Below are positions 44,857 through 53,737 of a DNA stretch of 64,000 nt, piece after piece. The notes below the pieces were generated by a model that saw only the letters and a list, made by a program, of their open reading frames with translations, had not been told where the DNA came from and did not search any database. Position 1 is the stretch's first letter, and every line of letters begins with the position of its first letter. A program made the translations under genes and the position numbers. The stretch is from assembly GCF_014267175.1 (NCBI RefSeq), contig NZ_JACMTR010000002.1:3125501-3189500 (forward strand). Reading direction: 5' to 3'. The stretch is from Pseudonocardia sp. C8 (GTDB lineage Bacteria > Actinomycetota > Actinomycetes > Mycobacteriales > Pseudonocardiaceae).

Positions 44857-47800
44857 TCACCGGGGGTCGAGGTGGCCGAACCGGTGCCGGGTCCGGCTGA
44901 CCGCCTGCTCGCGCAGCACGGTCAGCAGCTCCCGCCGGCCGTCGACGAGGACGGCCGCGTCCAGGATGGACGCCCCGGCCGCGGCGGCCGCCGCCCGCAG
45001 TCCGCCGGGGACCGTGCCGAGCGCGCGGATCCGCACCGCGGGTTCCGGGTCCAGGACCGGGCCGCCGTGGACCCCGCCGGGCAGCGGGCCGTCCGGGACG
45101 CCGGGGCCGTGCAGCCGTACTGGGACCCCGGCCGTCGCCGCGGCGAGCAGCACCCGCAGGACGTCCACCCGGGTCGTGCCCTCACCCGCCCACAGCACGA
45201 GCGAGGGCAGCGGCCGGTAGCGGAACACGTCGGACTCGGCGGCGAGCCCGGTCGGGTCGTGCTCGACCCCGAACTCCGTGCGCCAGGCGGCCGCGTCGGA
45301 GGCGGCCGCGCGGCGCAGCCGCTCCCGGTCGCCGGTGTCCAGGTCGGACGCGGCGGCGAGGACCCGGTCGGCGGCCCGGCCGGAGGTCCCCTCCCCGGCG
45401 GGTGCGGCCGGGTCGTCGTGCCAGGTCCCGAACTGGGCGACGTAGTTCGGCCCGCCCGGTTTGGCGCCGGGGCCGAGCACCGAGCCCTTCCAGCCCCCGA
45501 ACGACTGCCGCTGCACGATCGCGCCCGTGATGTGCCGGTTGACGTAGGCGTTGCCGACCTCGACGTGCTCCAGCCAGTGCCCGATCTCGTCCTCGTCGAG
45601 CGAGTGGATGCCGCCGGTGAGGCCGAACCCGGTTCCGTTCTGCCAGCGGATCGCCTCGTCGAGGTTCCGGGCGGCCATCAGGCCGAGCACCGGGCCGAAG
45701 CACTCGGTGCGGTGGAACCAGCTGCCCGGCGCCACCCAGGCCCGCACCCCCGGGCTCCACATCCGCTCCCCGAGCCGCCGCGGCCGCACCAGCCAGCGCT
45801 CGCCCGGCTCGAGGGTGGTCAACGCCCGGTGCAGCTTCGCCGGGGGTTCGTCGATGAGCGGGCCCATCGTCGTCGACAGGTCCGATCCGGGCCCGACCCG
45901 CAGGGTCCGGACGGCGTCGACCAGCTGCCGGCGCAGCCGCCGCCCGGTCGCCGACCCGGTCGCCGCCGGCCCGACCAGGATCCCCAGCGAGGCCGCCGAG
46001 CACTTCTGTCCGGCGTGCCCGAACGCGGACCGGACGAGGTCGGCGACGGCCAGGTCGGGATCCGCCGCCGGGGTGATGACCAGCGCGTTCTTGCCGCTGG
46101 TCTCCGCGAGCAGGTTCAGCTCGGGCCGCCAGGACCGGAACAGCGCCGCCGTGTCGGACGCCCCGGTGAGCACCACCCGGTCGACGCCGGGGTGGGTGAC
46201 CAGCCGCCGCCCGGCGTCGCCCTCGTCGGTGGGCAGCAGCTGCAGCGCGTCGGCCGGGATCCCGCCGCGGTGCAGCGCGGTGACCCCGGCCTCGGCGCAC
46301 GCCCGCACCTGCGGGGACGGCTTGAGCAGCACGGACGCGCCGGCCGCGAGCGCGGCGAGGCAGCCGCCGAGCGGGATCGCGATCGGGAAGTTCCACGGCG
46401 GCGTCACGGCCACGACCCGGTCCGGGGTGAACGGGGCACCGGCCAGCTCGGCGGCGCGTTCGGCGTAGTACGCGGCGAAGTCGACGGCCTCGGAGATCTC
46501 CGGGTCGGCTTCGGCGACCGTCTTGCCGCCCTCCCCGATCATCACCGCGAGCAGGGTCCCCCGTGCGGCCGCGAGGGCCCGGGCGGCCCGGCGGAGCGTG
46601 GCCGCCCGCTCGGCGGCCGGCAGGTCCCGCCAGCCGGACCCGGCCGCCCGGTGGACGGCGGCGTCGACGTCGCGCGGGTCGGTGACCACCGGGATGCGCG
46701 GGACGGCGATCGTGCCGCCGGCCGCCGACGCTGCCCGGCGGGCCCACGCCCGGTTCGCCGGCAGCGCCGGGTCGGTGTCGGGCTCGTTGCGGAACCCCGG
46801 CTCGCCCGGCACGAGCGGGCCGTCCGCGCCGACCGGCGCGTCCACCGTGCGGTCCTGGGTGCGGCGCGGGGTGTCGGCGACGGCGTCCCGGTCCCGGACC
46901 GATGTCCGGAACCGGTCCAGGTAGGACGACGGTCCGGTGTCCGGTGTGAACAGCGTGTACAGGTAGCCCTCCGGCGACGCGTTCTCCTCCAGCCGCCGGA
47001 CCAGGTAGGACACCGCGGTGTCGAAGTCGCCGCGGTGCACGACCGGGGTGTAGAGCACGAGCTTCGACCCCGGTCCGGACGCCGGCAGGTCCCCGGCGAC
47101 CGCGCGGGCGAACTCCGGTGCCATGCCGTGCAGCATCTCCAGGTCGAGCTGGGCGCGGGCGTCCCGGGCCTCGGCCATCTCCAGGGCGAGTGCCACGTGG
47201 TGCAGGTGGTGCGAGGCGACGCCCAGCCGCAGCGCGTGGCCGCCGTCCGCCCGGGCGCCCCCGGCGACCCGGTTTCCGCCGATCGCCCGGTCGAGGAGCC
47301 GGACGTAGTTGGCGTCGACCTCGGCCTTCGTCGGGTACGGGGCCTGCGGCCAGCCGTGGAGCTCGGCGTCCACCTTCTCCATGGCCAGGTTGGCGCCCTT
47401 GACCAGCCGCACCTTGATCGGTGCGCCGCCGTTCCGGCGGGCGGCGAACTCGCCGAGCTCGTCCAGCGCGGCGACCGAGTCCGGCAGGTAGGCCTGCAGC
47501 GCGATCCCGGCGGGCAGGTCCCGGAACTCCGGCCGGGACAGCAGCGTGGTGAACACCGCGACCGTCAGGTCGAGATCCTTGTACTCCTCCATGTCGAGGT
47601 TCACGAACACGCCCGCGGTGCGGGCCGCGCGGTAGAGCCGCAGCAGCCGGGTGACCAGCCGGTTCCGGCTGCCCTCCAGGTCCCACGGCACGAGCTGCGA
47701 CGCCACCGCCGACACCTTCACCGACACGTGGTCGACCCCCGGCCGGCGCAGCAGCGCGATCGTCCGTTCGAGCCTGCGGTCGGCCTCCCCCTCGCCCAGC

Positions 47801-48303
47801 ACCGCCTCGCCGAGCAGGTTGAGGTTGAGCCGGTGCCCGGCGGCCTCGGCGGCCCGGAGGCGGCGGGCGAGCGGGCGGCCGCCCGCGTCGACGATCAGGT
47901 GACCGACCAGGCGGCGCAGCCGGGCCCGCGCGGCCGGGACCACGACGTGCGGCAGTGCCGGGGCGAGCCGCGCGCCGGCCCGCAGCAGCAGCCGGTCGGC
48001 CCCGCCGACGAACGCCGGCAGCGCCGGGGCGCCGTCCGCGCGCACGCGGTGGCGGCCCGCGAGCCGGGCCAGCTCCCGGGCGGCCACCCGGTTGTCGGCC
48101 GGCCGGGCGACCCGGTCGACGAACCACAGCGTGAAGTCGACGCCACCGGGGTCGTGCATCAGCGCCGCCAGCCGGGCGGTCGGGTCCGACGCGCGGGCCG
48201 AGGCGATCGCCGTGTGGGCGGTCCAGCGGCGCACGCGCTCGACGGCCCGCTCGACGAGGGCGTCGTCGAGGGCCGGAGCGGGATGGGTGGGATGCACGCT
48301 CAC
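44857..48303 (-). CDS. putA: Bifunctional proline dehydrogenase / 1-pyrroline-5-carboxylate dehydrogenase
   Basis: 1148-residue protein oxidising proline to glutamate. The N-terminal half is the FAD-dependent proline dehydrogenase barrel (LNLNLLGEAVLGEGEADRRL, VSVKVSAVASQLVPWD, FVNLDMEEYKDLDLTV, KVRLVKGANLAMEKVD, ENASPEGYLYTLF). The C-terminal half is an aldehyde dehydrogenase: VTPPWNFPIAIPLGGCLAAL, catalytic Glu in NLLAETSGKNALV and Cys in GHAGQKCSAASLG. A tail of about 170 residues follows, as in long PutA types. No N-terminal ribbon-helix-helix, so it should not autoregulate by DNA binding. The GTG at 48303 is preferred; ATG 48345 would add 14 non-conserved residues. Confidence 0.92.
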   Translation of the reverse strand: MSVHPTHPAPALDDALVERAVERVRRWTAHTAIASARASDPTARLAALMHDPGGVDFTLWFVDRVARPADNRVAARELARLAGRHRVRADGAPALPAFVGGADRLLLRAGARLAPALPHVVVPAARARLRRLVGHLIVDAGGRPLARRLRAAEAAGHRLNLNLLGEAVLGEGEADRRLERTIALLRRPGVDHVSVKVSAVASQLVPWDLEGSRNRLVTRLLRLYRAARTAGVFVNLDMEEYKDLDLTVAVFTTLLSRPEFRDLPAGIALQAYLPDSVAALDELGEFAARRNGGAPIKVRLVKGANLAMEKVDAELHGWPQAPYPTKAEVDANYVRLLDRAIGGNRVAGGARADGGHALRLGVASHHLHHVALALEMAEARDARAQLDLEMLHGMAPEFARAVAGDLPASGPGSKLVLYTPVVHRGDFDTAVSYLVRRLEENASPEGYLYTLFTPDTGPSSYLDRFRTSVRDRDAVADTPRRTQDRTVDAPVGADGPLVPGEPGFRNEPDTDPALPANRAWARRAASAAGGTIAVPRIPVVTDPRDVDAAVHRAAGSGWRDLPAAERAATLRRAARALAAARGTLLAVMIGEGGKTVAEADPEISEAVDFAAYYAERAAELAGAPFTPDRVVAVTPPWNFPIAIPLGGCLAALAAGASVLLKPSPQVRACAEAGVTALHRGGIPADALQLLPTDEGDAGRRLVTHPGVDRVVLTGASDTAALFRSWRPELNLLAETSGKNALVITPAADPDLAVADLVRSAFGHAGQKCSAASLGILVGPAATGSATGRRLRRQLVDAVRTLRVGPGSDLSTTMGPLIDEPPAKLHRALTTLEPGERWLVRPRRLGERMWSPGVRAWVAPGSWFHRTECFGPVLGLMAARNLDEAIRWQNGTGFGLTGGIHSLDEDEIGHWLEHVEVGNAYVNRHITGAIVQRQSFGGWKGSVLGPGAKPGGPNYVAQFGTWHDDPAAPAGEGTSGRAADRVLAAASDLDTGDRERLRRAAASDAAAWRTEFGVEHDPTGLAAESDVFRYRPLPSLVLWAGEGTTRVDVLRVLLAAATAGVPVRLHGPGVPDGPLPGGVHGGPVLDPEPAVRIRALGTVPGGLRAAAAAAGASILDAAVLVDGRRELLTVLREQAVSRTRHRFGHLDPR

Positions 48304-48407
48304 CCCGCACAGTCTGGCCCGCCGTCCGGTTCGCGGCACGTCCACGGCGTCGCCCTCCCGGGCGTTGCGCCTGGACCCGGCCCCCGGGCACGAGGATCAT
48401 CGGCGCA

Positions 48408-48923
48408 GTGAGCAGCCCACCGCCGTACCCGGGGAACCCGCAGGACCCGCACGCGCAAGGAGGTCACCCGGAGCAGCCCACCCACCGGTACGGCTACCCC
48501 GACCGGCCGCCCGCCCACGACCCGGGCGTCGCCGCCTACGGCGGGCCGCCACCCCGGCCGCGGAACGGCGTCGGGACCACCGCCCTGGTGCTCGGCATCC
48601 TGGGCATCCTCACCTGCTGGCTGCTGATCGGCGCGCTGTTCGGGCTGATCGCGGTCGCGCTCGGCATCATCGGCATCGCGCGGGTGTCGAAGGGCATTGC
48701 CACCAACCGGGGCGTGGCGATCAGCGGGCTGGTCCTCGGCGTGCTGAGCGTGCTCGCGACGGTCGCGCTCGTGGTGTTCGCCTGGGGGGTGTTCAGCAGC
48801 GTCGGGGGCCTCGATTTCATCGACTGCGTGCAGCGCTCGGGCGGGGACCAGGCCGCGGTCCAGCAGTGCCAGACCGGGTTCCAGGAGCGGCTGCAGCAGG
48901 AGAGCGAGCAGCTCGGCGGCTGA
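48408..48923 (+). CDS. DUF4190-type membrane protein
   Basis: 171 residues: a Pro/Gly/Tyr-rich cytoplasmic N-terminus of about 50 residues, two helices (TTALVLGILGILTCWLLIGA and GLIAVALGIIGIARVSKG) joined by the DUF4190 pattern, a third helix GLVLGVLSVLATVALVVFAW, and a short tail with two Cys in an acidic Gln-rich segment. Function unknown; such proteins often join cell-envelope or septal complexes. GTG start, divergent from putA by 104 bp. Confidence 0.82.
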   Translation: MSSPPPYPGNPQDPHAQGGHPEQPTHRYGYPDRPPAHDPGVAAYGGPPPRPRNGVGTTALVLGILGILTCWLLIGALFGLIAVALGIIGIARVSKGIATNRGVAISGLVLGVLSVLATVALVVFAWGVFSSVGGLDFIDCVQRSGGDQAAVQQCQTGFQERLQQESEQLGG

Positions 48924-48968
48924 GGGGTCCGCACCCGGCCCGGCCAGGGCGCGCGCGATCATGGCGGG

Positions 48969-49730
48969 GTGACCGACGAGGGACGCACCGCGGCCGACGA
49001 CCGCAGCCACACCCGGATCGACCGCGCGCTGGTGATCGCCGCGCACCCCGACGACATCGACTTCTCCTGCAGCGGGACCGTCGCGGTGTGGACCGACGCC
49101 GGGGTCGAGGTGACCTACTGCCTGGTGACCGACGGCGACGCGGGCGGCTTCGACCGGGACGTCCCGCGGTCGGCGATCGCGGGGATCCGGCAGGACGAGC
49201 AGCGGGCCGCGGCCGCCGCCGTCGGCGTCTCCGACCTGGTGTTCCTGGGGTACCCGGACGGCCGGCTGACCGTGACCCTCGAGCTGCGCCGCGACCTGGC
49301 CCGGGTGATCCGCCGGGTCCGCCCGGACCGGGTGGTCGTGCAGCGGCCGGTGCGCGACCTGGACAGCATGTACGGCAGCCATCCCGACCACACCGCCACC
49401 GGTGAGGCCGCGCTGTGCGCGGTCTACCCGGACGCGCGCAACCCGTTCGCCTTCCCGGAGCTCGCCGACGAGGGCTTCGAGGCGCACTCCGCGGGCGAGG
49501 TCTGGGTGCTCGGTGCGGTCGCCGCCGACGACCCGGCGACGCTGCGGCACGTCGACATCACCGACACCTTCGACCGGAAGATCACCGCCCTGCGTGCCCA
49601 CGTGAGCCAGACCGCGCACATGACCGAGCTCGAGGACATGATGGCCCGCTGGGCCGGGTCCGGGGCGAAGCGGGCCGGCTTCCCCCGCGGCCGTCTCGTC
49701 GAGTCGTTCCGGGTGCTGGACACCCGCTGA
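48969..49730 (+). CDS. PIG-L/LmbE family deacetylase
   Basis: 253-residue zinc-dependent deacetylase fold. RALVIAAHPDDIDFSCSGT carries the A-H-P-D-D zinc motif and YGSHPDHTATGEAAL the third ligand. Family members include MshB and Mca of mycothiol metabolism and lipid or glycopeptide deacetylases. The lack of the usual HPDDE glutamate (Ile here) sets it slightly apart. GTG 48969 preceded by GGCGG. A substrate cannot be named. Confidence 0.86.
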   Translation: MTDEGRTAADDRSHTRIDRALVIAAHPDDIDFSCSGTVAVWTDAGVEVTYCLVTDGDAGGFDRDVPRSAIAGIRQDEQRAAAAAVGVSDLVFLGYPDGRLTVTLELRRDLARVIRRVRPDRVVVQRPVRDLDSMYGSHPDHTATGEAALCAVYPDARNPFAFPELADEGFEAHSAGEVWVLGAVAADDPATLRHVDITDTFDRKITALRAHVSQTAHMTELEDMMARWAGSGAKRAGFPRGRLVESFRVLDTR

Positions 49731-49831
49731 CCCCGCCGCTTTGCGACAGGCGCGACGAGGAGTAGAGTTAGTCGTACCGAACTCCGGTGTTCGGGTTGCG
49801 ATCACATCGCGTCGACGAGGAGGTGGTCACC

Positions 49832-50053
49832 GTGTTCCGCGCCGCCCCGCCGCAGCAGCCGGCGTCGGTCCGCACGGTCGTGCTGGCCTGCCTGCTCATG
49901 GTGCTCCTCGCCGGGGCCACCATCGTCTCGGTGTCCACCGCCCCGGCCGCCGTCACGGTGCTGCTCGCCGCGGCCGCGCTCGCGGTCCGCCCGCTGATCG
50001 TGCTGCACCACCGCCGGGCCGCCGCGACGCGGGTCGCGGTCACCCGCCGCTGA
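49832..50053 (+). CDS. Small membrane protein
   Basis: 73 residues with two hydrophobic helices (VRTVVLACLLMVLLAGATIV and AAVTVLLAAAALAVRPLIVL) and a basic C-terminal tail. GTG at 49832 has AGGAGG nine bases upstream, which favours this start over an upstream in-frame one. The upstream sequence TAGAGTTAGTCGTACCG is relatively AT-rich and may hold a promoter. No family recognised. Confidence 0.58.
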   Translation: MFRAAPPQQPASVRTVVLACLLMVLLAGATIVSVSTAPAAVTVLLAAAALAVRPLIVLHHRRAAATRVAVTRR

Positions 50054-50092
50054 TCCATCTACCTCCGCCGGCCACCGGGCTACCGTGACTCC

Positions 50093-50518
50093 ATGCCGAG
50101 CGCGGCCCAGGAGGACCGGAACCGTCGCATGCTGCGCGCCCGCGACGCGATGGACCGCTCCTACGCCGAGCCGCTGGACATCGCGCGCCTGGCCCGCATC
50201 GCCTACGTGTCGGAGGCGCACTTCATCCGGACCTTCAAGGCGACCTTCGGCGAGACACCGCACCGCTACCTGCAACGGCGGCGCATCGAACGCGCGATGA
50301 TGCTGCTCCGCGAGACGAACCGGCCGATCACCGACATCGCGTTCGGCGTCGGGTTCGGCAGCGTGGGGACGTTCAGCCGCACGTTCGGCGACATCGTCGG
50401 GGAGTCGCCGACGGCGTACCGGCGCGGTGCGGCGACGTTGCGGGTACCCTCGTGCTTCGCGCGGGCGTGGCTGAGACCGAGCAGTTTCGGAGAAGCGCCC
50501 GCCGTCCGGCGGTCCTAG
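50093..50518 (+). CDS. Short AraC family regulator
   Basis: 141 residues, essentially only the DNA-binding module: two HTHs in LDIARLARIAYVSEAHFIRT and ITDIAFGVGFGSVGTFSRTF, with the conserved FGETPHRYLQRRRIERAMML linker helix and VGESPTAYRRG end. No ligand domain, so any signal comes through a partner. One base separates its stop from the start of the VOC gene; AraC-VOC pairs of this type recur in actinobacteria and probably form one unit. Confidence 0.87.
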   Translation: MPSAAQEDRNRRMLRARDAMDRSYAEPLDIARLARIAYVSEAHFIRTFKATFGETPHRYLQRRRIERAMMLLRETNRPITDIAFGVGFGSVGTFSRTFGDIVGESPTAYRRGAATLRVPSCFARAWLRPSSFGEAPAVRRS

Positions 50519-50519
50519 C

Positions 50520-51002
50520 GTGACGACCATGCTCAACGCGATCTCCATCACCCAGGTCACGGTCCTGGACCAGGACGAGGCACTCGACTTCTACGTCGGC
50601 AAGCTCGGGTTCGAGGTGAGCGCCGATGTCGACATGGGGTTCATGCGGTGGCTGACGGTGTCGCTGCCGAGCGATCCCGACCGGCACCTGCTGCTCGAGG
50701 TGCCGAAGCCGCCGGCGATCAGCGAGGAGACCGCGGCACAGGTCCGCGACCTGATGACGAAGGGCGCGCTCGGGCTCGCCTGCATCCTGACGACCGACGA
50801 CTGCCGGAAGACGTTCGAGGAGCTCACCGCCAAGGGGGTCGAGTTCAGCGAGGAACCCACCGAGCAGCCGTACGGCGTCGACTGCGCGCTGCGCGACCCG
50901 TTCGGCAATCACATCCGCATCACGCAGCCGGCCCGCGGCCCGGTCGAGGTCACCGAGGCCGACAAGCAGCGCTGGGAGGCCGGCGCGCGGCAGAACCGCT
51001 GA
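50520..51002 (+). CDS. VOC (glyoxalase/dioxygenase fold) protein
   Basis: 160 residues, two beta-alpha-beta-beta-beta modules of the vicinal oxygen chelate fold. Seen: QVTVLDQDEALDFYVGKLGF, MRWLTVSLPSDPDRHLLLEV, GLACILTTDDCRKTFEELTA and YGVDCALRDPFGNHIRITQP with the late metal-type Glu/Asp-x-Phe-Gly-Asn. The reaction is unknown. GTG 50520 gives the full frame; the ATG at 50529 is equally possible. Convergent with the BenR-like gene. Confidence 0.85.
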   Translation: MTTMLNAISITQVTVLDQDEALDFYVGKLGFEVSADVDMGFMRWLTVSLPSDPDRHLLLEVPKPPAISEETAAQVRDLMTKGALGLACILTTDDCRKTFEELTAKGVEFSEEPTEQPYGVDCALRDPFGNHIRITQPARGPVEVTEADKQRWEAGARQNR

Positions 51003-51005
51003 GGC

Positions 51006-53708
51006 TCACCCGCCGCCGAGCCGCCCGGCCAGCTCCGCCCGGGACCGGACGCCGACCTTGGCGTAGGTCCTGGTCAGGTGGTACTGCACGGTCTTGACCG
51101 ACACCTGCAGCTCCGCGGCGATCTCCCGGTTGGTCCGGCCGCGGACCACCAGGTCGGCCACGGCCCGCTCCTGCGGGGTCAGCTCGCGCACCGCCCGGTC
51201 GCCGCGGGCGCCCGCGTGCACGCCGCCGGCCTTGAGCTCCCGGTCGCAGCGGCGGACGTACACCGTGGCCCCGAGCCCGGCGAACATCTCCCGGGCCGCG
51301 GACAGCACCGCATCCGCGTCGCGGCGCTTCCCGGCCCGGCGCAGGGTCTGCCCGAACGCGAACCGCACCCGGGCCCGGTCGTAGCGGTGCGGCAGCCGGT
51401 CGGCGACCCGCAGCGCCTGCTCGAACGCCGCCCGGGCGGCGTCGTGCTCGCCCCGGGCGCCGAGCAGCCGGCCCCGCGCGTAGCCGAGCCGGGCGATCGT
51501 GGACCGGTGGCCGCGGTCGGCGGCCCGCCGCTCGTGCGGGACGAGGAACTCCTCCGCCGCGTCCAGCTCACCGGTCATGACCAGCGCGTTCGCGAACACG
51601 TCCTGCCACGGCCACCAGCCGGGCTCTGCGGTGGCGCCCCCGGCGGTCCGCAACGGCTCCAGCGCGCGCAGCACCGCCGGGTAGTCGGCCCGGGCCTCGG
51701 CCAAGTGGGCCCGGGCGAGCATCGCCGGGACCCGCGCGATCTCGTACTCGGAGGCGCCCGCCTCGGCGGCGAGCGCCGCCCGTTCGGCGCGTTCCGGCTC
51801 GTCCCGCAGCCCGTGCACCTGCGCGATCGTCCATTCCAGCAGCGGCGCCGCCAGCGCGATCCCGGTCCGCGCCGCCAGCTCCCGGCCCTGCTCGGCGGCC
51901 CGCAGCGCGCCGTCCCAGTCCCCGGTGTGGAAGCGGGTCCGGGCGAGCCAGCCCAGCGCCCACAGCGAGATCCGGGACGAGCCGCCGAGCACGGTCGTCG
52001 GGACGGCGCTCTCCAGGTCGGTGCGGGCCCGGTCGAGGTCGTCCTGCACGAAGTGCAGCCAGCCGCGGCCCATCGTGACCCGCTGGGCCTGCGCCCCGTG
52101 CCACACCCGTTCGGACGCGGCGGCGTAGGCCGCCCGGGCCTGCTCCGGGTGCCCGGCGGCGGACAGCCCGAGCCCCCGGATCGCCGCAGCCTCGACGGCG
52201 GGCGGAGTGTCCGGGCCCGCCAGCGCGATCGTCCGGTCCGCCCAGGTCACGAGCTCGTCCCCGCGGCCACGGGCCAGCGCGTGCAGGACGCAGCGCTGCG
52301 CGACGAGCGCGGCCGCGGGCCGGTCGGTCTCCCCGGCCCCGGCCTGCTCCCACGCCCGGCCGAGCCGGGCGGACGCCTCGCCGGCCTGCCCGAGCACCAC
52401 GGCCAGGTACCCGAGGACGGCGCCGCGCAGCGGGGTCTCCCGGGTGGCCTCGACCACGGGGACGAGCGCCTCCGCGGCCCGGCACTCCCCCGCACCGATC
52501 ATCGCGTCCACGGCCCGCACGAGGCGTTCCTCGCGGCGCGCCCGGTCGGCGGTGAGCCGGGACGCCTCGGCGAGCAGCGCGGCCACGGTGCTCCAGGCCC
52601 CTGCGGCGGCCTCCTCGGCGGCGCGGGCCTCGAGCTCGTCGGCGAGCACGTCGTCGCGGCCGGCGACCGCACCGGCCAGCAGGGCCAACCGCCGGGTCGG
52701 GTCGTCGACGACCTCCCCAGCGCGGCGGCGCAGCCCGGCGACGACGTCCGGGCCCAGCTCGTCGAGCACCGCTGCCCGCACCATGGGATCCGCCGGTGCC
52801 GCCGCGGGACCCCACCGGCTGCCGGCCGGGGCGACCAGCCCGGCCCGGGCGGCCTCGGCGAGCGCCGCGAGCACGCCGGCCGGGTCGCCGCCGGTGACCG
52901 CGGCGATCTCGTCCGGCTCGCCGGGCCGGTCCAGGACGGCGACGACGTCGAGCAGCGCCCGCGCCGGTTCCGACAGCCCGGCCCGGCGGTGCCTCACCGA
53001 CGCCGCCACCTCCGGCGGGGCGGGCAGCCGCGCGTGCGGGTCCGGCCAGGCGTCGGCGGGCAGCGTGGCGAGCAGGGCCAGCACGTGCCGCGGCCGGCCC
53101 GCGGTGTGCCGGGCGAGGCGCTCGGCGGCCGCCGCGCCGAGCGGGACACCGCGGGCGGCGGCCAGCGCGGCGACGGCACGGGCGTCGAGCGGGCGCAGCA
53201 CGATCTCGGTCCCGGCGACGGCGCGCAGCAGGTCGGCCGTGCCGGGCTCACCGTCGGCGGGGCGGGCGGCCAGCAGCACCGTCAGCGCCCGCTCCGGATG
53301 GTGGTGGACCAGCGTGGACAGCACCTGCAGCGACCACGGGTCGGCGGCGTGCGCGTCGTCGACGACGAGCAGCGTGCGGGCGTCCCGGCTGCAGGCGGCG
53401 GCGACGGCGCCGGCCGCGGCGAACGCGTCGCCGCCCGGGACCGCGGCACCCGGCACGAGCTGGGCGAGCACCCCGCCGCTCCGGTGCGCCTCCCACCGGG
53501 CGCCGCGGGCGGACCGCACCGGGCCGTCGTGCCCGGCGGCGACGGCGGCGACCAGCGCGGACACCCCGATCCCGCGCGGCCCGGTGACCAGCGCCGACCG
53601 GGTACCGGTGCCGGCCAGCAGCCCGCGCAGCCGCGCGGCCTCGTCCGCCCGCCCGGCGAGCACGGCCGGCGCCCACCCGGTGGGGTCCACGGCGTCGGGG
53701 TCACCCAC
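51006..53708 (-). CDS. LAL-type LuxR regulator, BenR-like
   Basis: 900-residue ATP-dependent regulator. N-terminal AAA/STAND ATPase (Walker A SALVTGPRGIGVSALVAAV, Walker B TLLVVDDAHAADPWSLQVLS), a long helical TPR-like middle section, and a C-terminal LuxR HTH (LTPQERAVADLVVRGRTNRE, IAAELQVSVKTVQYHLTRTY). It follows the benABC-D genes on the same strand by 29 bp. In Corynebacterium and Rhodococcus a LAL/LuxR protein (BenR) activates the ben operon, so the same role is inferred. GTG 53708 is the in-frame start; the Walker A lysine position reads Gly-Val, so nucleotide binding may be altered. Confidence 0.84.
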   Translation of the reverse strand: MGDPDAVDPTGWAPAVLAGRADEAARLRGLLAGTGTRSALVTGPRGIGVSALVAAVAAGHDGPVRSARGARWEAHRSGGVLAQLVPGAAVPGGDAFAAAGAVAAACSRDARTLLVVDDAHAADPWSLQVLSTLVHHHPERALTVLLAARPADGEPGTADLLRAVAGTEIVLRPLDARAVAALAAARGVPLGAAAAERLARHTAGRPRHVLALLATLPADAWPDPHARLPAPPEVAASVRHRRAGLSEPARALLDVVAVLDRPGEPDEIAAVTGGDPAGVLAALAEAARAGLVAPAGSRWGPAAAPADPMVRAAVLDELGPDVVAGLRRRAGEVVDDPTRRLALLAGAVAGRDDVLADELEARAAEEAAAGAWSTVAALLAEASRLTADRARREERLVRAVDAMIGAGECRAAEALVPVVEATRETPLRGAVLGYLAVVLGQAGEASARLGRAWEQAGAGETDRPAAALVAQRCVLHALARGRGDELVTWADRTIALAGPDTPPAVEAAAIRGLGLSAAGHPEQARAAYAAASERVWHGAQAQRVTMGRGWLHFVQDDLDRARTDLESAVPTTVLGGSSRISLWALGWLARTRFHTGDWDGALRAAEQGRELAARTGIALAAPLLEWTIAQVHGLRDEPERAERAALAAEAGASEYEIARVPAMLARAHLAEARADYPAVLRALEPLRTAGGATAEPGWWPWQDVFANALVMTGELDAAEEFLVPHERRAADRGHRSTIARLGYARGRLLGARGEHDAARAAFEQALRVADRLPHRYDRARVRFAFGQTLRRAGKRRDADAVLSAAREMFAGLGATVYVRRCDRELKAGGVHAGARGDRAVRELTPQERAVADLVVRGRTNREIAAELQVSVKTVQYHLTRTYAKVGVRSRAELAGRLGGG

Positions 53709-53737
53709 ATCCCGGACCGTACCCGGCCCGCGCCGGG

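Noticed and set aside
44845..48411. 1188-codon plus-strand frame antisense to putA
   Set aside because: No domain or natural composition. The putA frame on the other strand has all catalytic motifs; this is the codon-position GC shadow.
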